From Deltaproteobacteria bacterium (GTDB taxonomy: Bacteria > Desulfobacterota > Binatia > HRBIN30 > JACQVA1): a DNA stretch of 64,000 nt. The position numbers and the translations under genes are program-made. The DNA lies in assembly GCA_016178705.1 (NCBI GenBank), contig JACOST010000001.1, forward strand, positions 80,001-144,000, written 5' to 3'. A model generated the notes under the pieces. It searched no databases and was not told the origin of the DNA. It saw nothing but the letters and a program-made list of their open reading frames with translations. Position 1 is the first letter of the stretch. Each line of letters opens with the position of its first letter. Below are positions 37,001 to 44,405 of this stretch, piece after piece.

Positions 37001-37081
37001 GTAGGGGCGATGCATGCATCGCACGCCGGGTTCCCCGCCGCGAACATTCTACTTCGCGGGCGACGCATGCGTCGCCCCTAC
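37001..37081. repeat. 81-bp paired-palindrome element, copy 2
   Basis: Begins GTAGGGG and ends CCCCTAC. It holds GCGATGCATGCATCGC (37007-37022) and GGGCGACGCATGCGTCGCCC (37058-37077), with centres 53 bp apart, as in copy 1. The outer ends are inverted repeats. It is between the oxidoreductase and amidohydrolase genes. Confidence 0.85.
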
Positions 37082-37167
37082 ACCGGAAGGCCGACACGGC
37101 GCACCGTTGTCACGCGATCCCTCACTGTGGTAGCCAATCAACTGATTGACTGATCGCGGAGGACGGC

Positions 37168-38289
37168 ATGTATCAAGACTACCGAGTCATCGACGCCGAC
37201 GGCCACGTACTCGAACCGCCGGACCTGTGGGAGCGCTACATCGATCCCGAGTTCCGCCATCAAGCACCAAAAGGTTTCGGCGTGATGAGCATGGACGTGC
37301 TCGGCCATCGCATGCCCGACGTGCCCGGTGGTCTCGCCGACGTCGCGCCCGACTACACTACCGGACCGTCCGCGCGCTACGGCTTCGCCGCCAGGCAAGG
37401 CTTCAATCCCGCCAGCCAAGTGGAAGCGCTCGACATCGAAGGGATCGACATTGCCGTGTTATATCCGTCGCGCGGCCTCTACGCGGCGTCGGTCGATGCG
37501 ATCCCGCCGCGCCTCGCCGGCGCGATTTGCCGCGCTTACAATCGCTGGCTCGCCGACTTCTGCCGCTACGCGCCGACTCGTCTGTATGGCGCGGGGATGG
37601 TGACCATGCACGATCCCGACACCGCAGTGAAGGAAGCCGTTTACGCGGTCGAACAACTCGGCATGAAGGCGATCTTCATTCGCCCCAATCCGGTCAACGG
37701 CCGTACCATCGATCACCAAGACTTCGATGCCCTCTACGGCGAGATCGAGCGTCTCGGTGTGCCGCTCGCCACCCATGAAGGCGCCGGGGTGCATCTCAAT
37801 CAATTCGGCCGCGATCGCTACGACAAGCTGTTCAAACTCCACATGGTCTGCCACGCGGTCGAGAACATGGGTGGCTGTCTCGACCTGATCGTCGGCGGCG
37901 TGCTCGAACGCCATCCGGCGCTGCGCTGCGTCTTCCTCGAGTCGGGAGCCGGCTGGGCGCCGTGGTGGCTCGAACGAATGGATGAGCACTTCGAAGGCTA
38001 CTTCGGCCCGCGCGAAGCGCCGTACCTCCGCATGAAGCCCAGCGAGTACTTCAAACGCCAATGCTTCATCTCAACCGAGGTCGACGAGCGCGGCACGAAG
38101 TACGTCGTCGATGCCTTCGGCGACGATTGCCTGGTACTCGGCAGCGACTACCCACATGGTGACGGCAAGTTTCCGAACGCGATCAAAGAATTCGTCGCCG
38201 TCGACACGCTATCGGAAGCAGTGAAGCGAAAAACGCTGTGGGACAACCCGGCGCGGTTGTACGGGATCAGCACGCAGGTGGCATCGTGA
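37168..38289 (+). CDS. Amidohydrolase 2 family protein
   Basis: A 373-residue metal-dependent TIM-barrel hydrolase or decarboxylase (Amidohydro_2). The metal-binding DADGHVLEPPDLWERY start (DxDxH variant of HxH) is at about 8-23. VTMHDPDTAVKEAVYAV, LATHEGAG, FLESGAGWAPWWLERMDEH and VLGSDYPHGDG with the catalytic Asp follow. Related proteins are often in catabolic operons. The start ATG follows GCGGAGGACGGC. It overlaps the next gene at GTGA. Confidence 0.88.
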   Translation: MYQDYRVIDADGHVLEPPDLWERYIDPEFRHQAPKGFGVMSMDVLGHRMPDVPGGLADVAPDYTTGPSARYGFAARQGFNPASQVEALDIEGIDIAVLYPSRGLYAASVDAIPPRLAGAICRAYNRWLADFCRYAPTRLYGAGMVTMHDPDTAVKEAVYAVEQLGMKAIFIRPNPVNGRTIDHQDFDALYGEIERLGVPLATHEGAGVHLNQFGRDRYDKLFKLHMVCHAVENMGGCLDLIVGGVLERHPALRCVFLESGAGWAPWWLERMDEHFEGYFGPREAPYLRMKPSEYFKRQCFISTEVDERGTKYVVDAFGDDCLVLGSDYPHGDGKFPNAIKEFVAVDTLSEAVKRKTLWDNPARLYGISTQVAS

Positions 38290-39206
38290 GCGCGGCAACG
38301 CAACGCGTCGGTGTCATCGGACTCGGTAACATCGGCGGCGCGATTGCCGCGAACTTGATCGTCGACGGCCACGAAGTCCATGTGCATGATCTCGACCCCA
38401 CCCGCGTCGAAACCCTCGTGGCCGCTGGCGCCACGGCCGCGGCATCAGCGATCGCGTTGGCGCAACGCACCGAGGTCGTGTTCACCTCCCTCCCCAACCC
38501 TGCGGCCATGGACACGGTCGCCACAGCCTGGCTGGCGGGCGCCACTCGCGACGCAGTGCTCGTCGATTTGAGCACCAACGCGCCGGTCACAGTGCGAGCG
38601 GTCGGCGCGCGCATCTCCGCGGCCGGTTGTCATCTGCTCGAAGCGCCGCTGACTGGCGGCGCGCCGGGTGCGAAGATGCGCATGCTCGTCTTCATGGTCG
38701 GCGGCGATGCTGGCGTCTACGAACGCTGCAGGCCGTTACTCGACAAACTCGGCCGCGCCAGCTTTCACATCGGACCGCTGGGGTCAGGCAACGTCGCCAA
38801 GCTGGTGAACAGCCTGCTCGCGTTCACTGCGGCGTGGGTCTCGCTCGAAGGCCTCGCGGTGGCGGCGAAGGCGGGCATCGATCTGCGGACAATGATCGAA
38901 GTGATCCGCACCGGCGGCGCCGGCAACTTCTTCACCGATCGAATGGTCGAAGGCATCAACGAACGCAATCGTCCCACGTCCTTCTCGCTCGCACTGGCCG
39001 CGAAGGATGCCGGCCTGCTGCTCGATGTCGGCCGCGACCTCGGCGTCCCGACGCCGGTAGCCGCCGAGGTCGCGCAGAGCTTCGTTGCCGCAATCGCCGC
39101 CGGCCTCGGCGAGCGCGACTTCACCGACCTCGTCGAGCTGATGGAGCGCCACGCCGGCGTGAAGTTGCACCTGCCACCGCCGCGTTCCGCCGGGGGCAGC
39201 CCCTAA
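38286..39206 (+). CDS. 3-hydroxyisobutyrate dehydrogenase-like oxidoreductase
   Basis: A 306-residue beta-hydroxyacid dehydrogenase. The NAD-binding VGVIGLGNIGGAIAANL is at about 8-24, the substrate motif is in APLTGGAPGAKMRM, and the catalytic Lys is in GSGNVAKLVNSLL. I use the GTG at 38286 that overlaps the amidohydrolase stop, since the longer frame only reads through that gene. The pair probably acts on consecutive steps of one catabolic route, which cannot be named. Confidence 0.88.
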   Translation: MSAATQRVGVIGLGNIGGAIAANLIVDGHEVHVHDLDPTRVETLVAAGATAAASAIALAQRTEVVFTSLPNPAAMDTVATAWLAGATRDAVLVDLSTNAPVTVRAVGARISAAGCHLLEAPLTGGAPGAKMRMLVFMVGGDAGVYERCRPLLDKLGRASFHIGPLGSGNVAKLVNSLLAFTAAWVSLEGLAVAAKAGIDLRTMIEVIRTGGAGNFFTDRMVEGINERNRPTSFSLALAAKDAGLLLDVGRDLGVPTPVAAEVAQSFVAAIAAGLGERDFTDLVELMERHAGVKLHLPPPRSAGGSP

Positions 39207-39422
39207 CTCGGCGAAGCGCAATGGCCTCAAGAACGATTGCGCCCCGCGCGCAGTGTTACGTTCCGAGCCGTGCAGCGCTCGACGTCCTACAGAGACCTGC
39301 CGAATTCATGCTAGGCGGATCACTCTACATCTGATGAAGGACACCCCACTCAGGCACATGAAGGGACACACGCGAATTCTGAAGGGGATGGTCGGCGACC
39401 TGTTCGACGGGGAATCCGAAGC

Positions 39423-39863
39423 ATGCCACCGTTCGCTGATGAGCTACGCGATGACCTCGAGAATATCGGGTTCTATGTTGAGCGCCGGCACGCTAACGAG
39501 TCAACGCTTAGGGCATATGTCGGTGGGTGGCACGTACATCCGCTCCTCAACCCTCGATTCTACCGCGCGGGTGAGGCGCCGGTACGGACACGAGCCGAGT
39601 CCTTGGTTGTTGCAGTGTTCTCCAAGAGTCGCGGGTCCGTCGATGCACGGCTTCAGTCATTCGCTTCGGCCGCACCTTGCAGGTTTGTTCCAGAACGTGG
39701 CTCCCGAGACGGTGAATTGCGTCGACACGGCCACTTTGTTCCCCCGCTAAGGTTCGTCGTCGACCGAGACGGGACGACTTTGGACTTGGCTGAAAACGTG
39801 GCGGCGTTGACCGCCATCTTCAATGAGCTCAAGTCGCTGGCGCACTCAGCCGACTCTGACTAA
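39423..39863 (+). CDS. Hypothetical protein, possible integron cassette gene
   Basis: A 146-residue protein that I do not recognise. It has no membrane segment or signal. The text ADELRDDLENIGFYVERRH, TLRAYVGGWHVHPLLNPRF and FVVDRDGTTLDLAENVAAL looks like a folded soluble domain. The coding frame is less GC-biased than its neighbours, suggesting acquisition. An attC-like site begins 16 bp after its stop, which is how integron gene cassettes are built. An overlapping frame (39253-39750) looks like a shadow. Confidence 0.5.
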   Translation: MPPFADELRDDLENIGFYVERRHANESTLRAYVGGWHVHPLLNPRFYRAGEAPVRTRAESLVVAVFSKSRGSVDARLQSFASAAPCRFVPERGSRDGELRRHGHFVPPLRFVVDRDGTTLDLAENVAALTAIFNELKSLAHSADSD

Positions 39864-39878
39864 TTGTCTCCGCAGACC

Positions 39879-39989
39879 GCCTAACGACGTGTTGCTGCTG
39901 TCGGCGCGTCATTCAGAAGCGGCCAGCCCGCTGTGCGCGCTGGCCGCAGCATGATCGGTGCGCCGCAGCAGAACGCTGAGGCGTTGGAC
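39879..39989 (+). other. Integron attC-like recombination site
   Basis: The outer boxes are GCCTAAC (39879-39885, fits RYYYAAC) and GTTGGAC (39983-39989, fits GTTRRRY). Inside, TTGCTGCTG-T-CGGCGC (39892 onward) is the reverse complement of GCGCCGCAGCAG(A)A near 39960-39973 except for one extra T, like the extrahelical base of attC sites. The centre holds a further GCGGCCAG/CTGGCCGC hairpin. The length of 111 bp is in the normal range. No integron integrase gene is in the window. Confidence 0.55.
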
Positions 39990-40039
39990 GATGTAGCGCT
40001 TCCGTTGATGCAGCGGCGGGGATATGCGTAGGCTCGGTC

Positions 40040-40339
40040 ATGGTCTTCGCAATCGTCTACTCCCCAGAAGCCGTTGACCATCTTGCGGCGCTTTCGAAGG
40101 CCACGCAAAGGCTGGTCGTCGATCAGGTGGAGAAGCAACTCACGCACGAGCCGAACCTACCAACACGGAAGCGGAAGCTGTTGCGTCCCAATCCGATTGC
40201 TCCGTGGGAGCTGCGATTGGGTGACGTCCGGGTATTCTACGACGTGCAGGAGAAGGCGGAGCTTCTGGTCAAGGTTGCGGCCGTGGGCATCAAGCAGCAT
40301 AATCAGTTGTGGATCGGCAAGGAGAGAATCGATCTATGA
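40040..40339 (+). CDS. RelE/ParE-superfamily toxin
   Basis: A 99-residue protein with the RelE/ParE fold pattern: VFAIVYSPEAVDHLAAL, a basic KRKLLRPNP loop, PWELRLGDVRVFYDVQ, and an ILWIGKERI-type C-terminal strand (LWIGKERIDL). Such toxins cleave mRNA at the ribosome or poison gyrase; which one cannot be told. The antitoxin gene overlaps its stop (ATGA), toxin first, as in higBA-like orders. It lies 50 bp past an attC-like site, a frequent setting for toxin-antitoxin cassettes. Confidence 0.82.
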   Translation: MVFAIVYSPEAVDHLAALSKATQRLVVDQVEKQLTHEPNLPTRKRKLLRPNPIAPWELRLGDVRVFYDVQEKAELLVKVAAVGIKQHNQLWIGKERIDL

Positions 40340-40656
40340 AAGCCATCGAGTTATCCGAGGTTTCTGCCTTGGCCCCGCACATCCAGCCTGGCTGCGATAT
40401 GCCGTTGCTGCTCACGGACCACGGGCAGGTGGTCGCAGCGATCGTCCCCGCTGACCAGCACGATGCAGAAAGCATGCTGCTGAGCATCAATCCAACGTTC
40501 CAGGCCATCTTGGAGCGATCACGAACACGGCTGGAAACCGAAGGAGGTTTGTCCAGCGAACAGGTACGAATGCGGTTGGGACTATCACCGAAGCGGCAAG
40601 GCCGGGCAAGGCGCTCCACCCGCCCGCGGCCGCGAGGCCGTTCGGGCAAAGCGTAG
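40336..40656 (+). CDS. Phd/YefM-like antitoxin
   Basis: About 106 residues; the first half resembles Phd/YefM-type antitoxins (MKAIELSEVSALAPHI, LLTDHGQVVAAIVPAD), a small DNA-binding fold that also represses its own operon. The C-terminus is strongly basic (GRARRSTRPRPRGRSGKA), which is unusual for the toxin-binding tail and might indicate altered DNA or RNA contacts. I start at ATG 40336, which overlaps the toxin stop. Confidence 0.75.
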   Translation: MKAIELSEVSALAPHIQPGCDMPLLLTDHGQVVAAIVPADQHDAESMLLSINPTFQAILERSRTRLETEGGLSSEQVRMRLGLSPKRQGRARRSTRPRPRGRSGKA

Positions 40657-40800
40657 CGTCGCGTTCCGTCCGCGGCGCGTGAACACTGGCGCTAGGCGAA
40701 TCGCAGCGATAGATGTTACGTGATCAAGCGCTGTTGGGTCCAATTCCGCATCGGCGTGAATCGGCGGTCGTCTCTCTCTTCGATGGACTGACCACGCGCG

Positions 40801-42186
40801 TCAATGCCGACTGCGGCTGTGCCGGATGAATTCGCTGAGTTCCTCGATCTGGTTGCGCACATATTCCGCGCGCGGACTCGTCGATTCGAGCAGCGGCAGC
40901 ACTTTCTCATATTGCTTGACTGCCTTGTCGTACTCGCCGCGCAAGCGCAGGGCTTCGGCGAGGTGGAAGTAGCCGTCGGCCTCGCGGCCGGCGCGGCCGG
41001 CGAGGATGCCGAAGTTGTAGTGGGCTTCGTCGAGTCCGGGCGCCAGCGTGAAGGCGCGTTCGTATTCGCGTAGCGCGGACGAGCTATCTCCCATCGCTTC
41101 GAACGCCTTGGCCAGTTCGTGGTGCGCGCCGGCATCGTCGGGGTTGGTTTCGACCGCTGCGGCCAACAGCAATCGCGCCTTGCTCGGCTCGCGCAGGCGC
41201 AGCCAAGTGCGGCCGAGTTCTCGATTAGCCGCAGTCCAGCCCATGTCGCGCGCCTGTTCGAGCGTCTGGCGTGCGGCGTCGAAGGCGCCGGTTTCGAGAA
41301 ACACGACCCCAAGCAGATAGCGTGCTTGCGGATCGTCGGGATGCTCGTCGACCTGCCGGCGATAGACCCGGAGCACGTCGTTCGGCACCTCGGTCTTGGC
41401 GTGTAGCAAGGCCTGCACGCGGGCGAGCGCCGCCGACTTCGGCCGGCGTGGCGTCTTGTCCCACTGCTGCGTGCGCAGGATCGCTTCGAGATGCGTGAGG
41501 CGATCGTCGTTGAGCGGATGGGTTTGCAAATACGGCGGCGCAAAGGTGGGCGAGACGCGCTGCTCGTCGGCCATCGTCTTGTAGAAGTCGAGCATGCCCT
41601 TCGGATCGAAGCCCGCGTGCTGCATGTAGCGCACGCCGAGGTAGTCGGCTTCTTGTTCGAACTCGCGGTGGTACTTGAGTTGCGCGGCGGCGCTGGCGGC
41701 CACCGCACCGGCGCCGATGGCCGGCTGCACAATCGACAGCAGCAAGCCGAACAGCGTCGCGTAGTTCATGAATCGGGTTGCGTCCTGCTCGCGCGCGAGA
41801 TGATGCGCGTGCACGTGGGCGATCTCGTGGCCGAGTACGCCCGCCACCTCGTCGTCGGTGACCGCACGCGTGAGCAGCCCGGAGTGCACGTACACGTAGC
41901 CCCCGGGGACAGCGAACGCATTGATCTTGGGATCGCGCACGACCGCGAAGGTGTAGTCGAATGGATCGCCATCCAGATTTGCCACGATGCGTTGCCCCAT
42001 GCGGCTGACGTAGTTGACCACTTCGACGTCGGTGATCAAAGGCAACTGCGCCTGCGCTTGCAGCGCGAACTTGCGCCCGAGCTCCCGCTCGCTCTCGTCT
42101 GACGCCAGCGCCGGCGTGGCAACCCACTGAACCGACCAGGCCAGCACAAGCGCGCGCGCCGCAGTGCGTCGAGTGCGCGATTGCAT
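40801..42186 (-). CDS. M48 metalloprotease with TPR repeats (BepA-like)
   Basis: A 461-residue exported protein. A signal peptide (about 1-29) is followed by the M48 protease domain with the zinc motif HEIAH (120-124) in VLGHEIAHVHAHHLARE and the third ligand in FEQEADYLGVRYM. From about 260, tetratricopeptide-like repeats run to the end (YLLGVVFLETGAFDAARQ, ELAKAFEAMGDSSSALREY and others). This is the BepA/YfgC layout, a periplasmic quality-control protease for outer-membrane proteins. The longer frame upstream of the ATG at 42186 is intergenic. Confidence 0.9.
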   Translation of the reverse strand: MQSRTRRTAARALVLAWSVQWVATPALASDESERELGRKFALQAQAQLPLITDVEVVNYVSRMGQRIVANLDGDPFDYTFAVVRDPKINAFAVPGGYVYVHSGLLTRAVTDDEVAGVLGHEIAHVHAHHLAREQDATRFMNYATLFGLLLSIVQPAIGAGAVAASAAAQLKYHREFEQEADYLGVRYMQHAGFDPKGMLDFYKTMADEQRVSPTFAPPYLQTHPLNDDRLTHLEAILRTQQWDKTPRRPKSAALARVQALLHAKTEVPNDVLRVYRRQVDEHPDDPQARYLLGVVFLETGAFDAARQTLEQARDMGWTAANRELGRTWLRLREPSKARLLLAAAVETNPDDAGAHHELAKAFEAMGDSSSALREYERAFTLAPGLDEAHYNFGILAGRAGREADGYFHLAEALRLRGEYDKAVKQYEKVLPLLESTSPRAEYVRNQIEELSEFIRHSRSRH

Positions 42187-42398
42187 GGAGCGGCAGTACA
42201 CCAGCCCCGAGTACGGCTTGCAACCAGCGCGAGCACTTGGCCCAAGCGGCCCGCACGGGTTCCAGCGCCCAGGGCGGGCGCTCGCGGACAGGTCCGACGC
42301 CCACTGCCTCTCCGCGAAGCCCGCGCGCACGGCGTGTGGCCAAGTGCGCTCTCGCGGCACGGGGGTTGCGGAGGACCGCGCCCCAGAAAGGGGTCGCA
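42187..42398. other. Divergent intergenic region with inverted repeat
   Basis: It separates the M48 gene and the HTH gene. GCACTTGGCC (42233-42242) and GGCCAAGTGC (42338-42347) form a 10-bp perfect inverted repeat about 95 bp apart, with similar flanks. It could be an operator for the HTH protein or the remnant of a mobile element's ends. Confidence 0.5.
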
Positions 42399-43406
42399 AT
42401 GGGAGATCGAATTGCGTCGAGTGGAGCACGGGATCTTGCGCAGCTGCACGAGTGGGTCGAATACGGGCGCCACGCCCAGCAGCGGCGCGCGCACATGATC
42501 CTGCTTCGCCGTCAAGGCTTGCCAAACTGGCTGATCGCGCATCGCCTGGGCGTGCATCGCGACACGGTGCGTCGCTGGGTGGCCCGCTACCGCGCGCGCG
42601 GGCCCGTCGGGTTATGGCACGCCAATTCGGGACGTACGCACCCGGCGAAGTTCACCGACGCGACGGTTGCGACGATCCGGGCCATCGCCAGCCAGCCTCC
42701 CGGCGCCCGCAGCGAAGCATTTGCAACCTGGTCGCTGCAAAAGCTGCGCGCTCACGTCATACGTATGGAGATCGTGCACGACATCAGCGTCGAAGGGCTG
42801 CGGCAACTGCTCGCGCGAACCGGTGGCCGCCCGCCCGGGTGGCCGCCGCCGGCGACAGACCGCATCGCGCTGGATCGAACGGCTCAGCTGGCATTGCGAC
42901 GGCTCGCCGGCGACCGTGACATTGGCCGGCGCGCGGTGATCGTGTTGGCGGCGGCGGACGGTTCTTTGGCCAAGGCCATCGCTCTGGACCTTGGTGTCAC
43001 CGTCAACACGGTGCGGCGCTGGGTGCGTCGATTTGCAGCGGGCGGCGTGCCCGCGCTCGAACGCGTGCCACGGCGCGGTGGCCGAGTGCGGTTCACCGCT
43101 GACGTCCGCGCACGCATCTGCGCGTACGCCGCCTGCTCGCCGCGAACGCTGGGGCTGGCGCGGGCTGAGTGGTCGTTGGTAGCATTGCGAGATCATCTGA
43201 TCGCGAACCAGATCGTGCCGACCATAAGCACGGAGTGGTTGCGGCAGATTCTGCGCGGGTGGCTCCGCGGCGGTGAGGCGATGTGCGCACGACTGGGCAT
43301 ACGCTCCGAAGCCGTGCACGCCGCACATCCGGGGCTGCGCACGAGTCAGCTCCCGGCACTCCGGCAGATCACTGCACGTGCAGCGCGTACTCTAGCAGCT
43401 CACTGA
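42399..43406 (+). CDS. Protein with two IS630-type helix-turn-helix units, no DDE domain
   Basis: A 335-residue protein built of two similar halves. Each half looks like the DNA-binding part of IS630-family transposases: RRAHMILLRRQGLPNWLIAHRLGVHRDTVRRW (shown in parts) with WSLQKLRAHV in the first, and GRRAVIVLAAADGSLAKAIA then VTVNTVRRWVRRF with WSLVALRDHL in the second. The catalytic DDE domain is absent, so it cannot transpose. It may be a domesticated DNA-binding protein. ATG 42399 follows AAAGGGGTCGC. Its last 38 bp overlap the converging small gene. Confidence 0.65.
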   Translation: MGDRIASSGARDLAQLHEWVEYGRHAQQRRAHMILLRRQGLPNWLIAHRLGVHRDTVRRWVARYRARGPVGLWHANSGRTHPAKFTDATVATIRAIASQPPGARSEAFATWSLQKLRAHVIRMEIVHDISVEGLRQLLARTGGRPPGWPPPATDRIALDRTAQLALRRLAGDRDIGRRAVIVLAAADGSLAKAIALDLGVTVNTVRRWVRRFAAGGVPALERVPRRGGRVRFTADVRARICAYAACSPRTLGLARAEWSLVALRDHLIANQIVPTISTEWLRQILRGWLRGGEAMCARLGIRSEAVHAAHPGLRTSQLPALRQITARAARTLAAH

Positions 43407-43581
43407 GCACGCGGATGCGGCGCGCCCGCAGCGCGCGTTCTGAACGATCGGCAACGGCGAAGTGCTCCAACGCCAGCCGCAGGTTCACCTCGATGAGATC
43501 GATGCACGCCTGCGTGCATGCCTGAGAGTGGGCACGCCGGCGGGCGGCGACGATATCAGTAAACGCGATGATCTCGGCCAT
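43369..43581 (-). CDS. Small hypothetical protein coupled to the TrmJ-like gene
   Basis: A 70-residue protein of mostly helical character (MAEIIAFTDIVAARRRA, then ALEHFAVADRSERALRARR). I recognise no family. Its ATG overlaps the stop of the RNA methyltransferase gene by one base (TGATG), so it is probably translated by coupling. It may be a real small protein or a tail without function. Confidence 0.5.
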   Translation of the reverse strand: MAEIIAFTDIVAARRRAHSQACTQACIDLIEVNLRLALEHFAVADRSERALRARRIRVLSELLEYALHVQ

Positions 43582-44369
43582 CACGCCGGCCGATCCCTGC
43601 CCGCGGCCTTGTCGTGCATCACGCGCCACCCATCGTAGCCGTACCACTCGATCTGTCGCGCCAGGCCGAGCAGAATACGCATCTCGCGTTCGTCGATCCC
43701 GACGCGCCCGAACAGGCGCCGCAGAGAAAACATGATGTGCTCGGGATTTTCCGGATGGAGGAACCCGATCGCCAGCAGCGCGGCCTGCAGCCGTTCATAC
43801 ATGTCCTCCATCGCCGCCGTCGTTGCAATCGCTGGCAGCATCGGCTCAGTCAGCGTCTCCTGCGCGGCGACGAACAATTCGTAGCCGCACACCATGACCG
43901 CTTGCGCCAGATTGAGGGACGGATAGTCGGCCGCGGATGGGATCGTGATCAGCTGGTGGCAGAGTTTGACATCGGCGTTGCTGAGGCCGTGGTCCTCGGG
44001 GCCGAACACGAGAGCAACGGGTTGGGTCTGCGCGCGTGCGACGATCGCCGGCGCTAGTGCGTGCGGCGCGTGCGTCACCTCACGATAGCCGCCGGCGCGG
44101 CAGGTCGTTCCGATCACCAACGCGCAATCAGCGATCGCGTCGGCGAGTGTGACGCACTGCCGCATGTGATCGACAACCCCGCCGGCGTGGGCGGCCATTT
44201 TGCGCACCCAAGTCGATCGCAGTGGCTTCGCGCGAACGACGACCAAGTCGCCGAGTCCCGTGTTCCCAATAACGCGGGCGACGGCGCCAACGTTGATGGC
44301 GCCACGCGGGCGATGCAGGACGATGCGGATGTTGCGCAGCGACACGGCGAGCCTTACGAGTCCTGGCAA
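43581..44369 (-). CDS. trmJ: TrmJ-like tRNA/rRNA 2'-O-methyltransferase (SPOUT)
   Basis: A 262-residue SPOUT methyltransferase of the TrmJ type, which methylates riboses in tRNA. Knotted-fold motifs are INVGAVARVIGNTGLGDL, LVFGPEDHGLSNADVKL, and IPSAADYPSLNLAQAV, which forms the S-adenosylmethionine pocket. The C-terminal helical extension is as in TrmJ. The exact target (position 32 of tRNA in known TrmJ) is inferred. A short gene follows, and a PIG-L gene lies upstream. Confidence 0.88.
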   Translation of the reverse strand: MPGLVRLAVSLRNIRIVLHRPRGAINVGAVARVIGNTGLGDLVVVRAKPLRSTWVRKMAAHAGGVVDHMRQCVTLADAIADCALVIGTTCRAGGYREVTHAPHALAPAIVARAQTQPVALVFGPEDHGLSNADVKLCHQLITIPSAADYPSLNLAQAVMVCGYELFVAAQETLTEPMLPAIATTAAMEDMYERLQAALLAIGFLHPENPEHIMFSLRRLFGRVGIDEREMRILLGLARQIEWYGYDGWRVMHDKAAGRDRPA

Positions 44370-44405
44370 GTCTTGGCGAGGCTTGCGCGGCGCGCGGCCG
44401 CGGCG

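Noticed and set aside
39253-39750. Overlapping 165-codon frame in the cassette region
   Set aside because: It overlaps the more protein-like 39423-39863 frame and its sequence looks random.
40657-40740. A second attC site after the toxin-antitoxin pair
   Set aside because: GTTGGGT fits the right box, but there is no RYYYAAC box or inner inverted repeat upstream.
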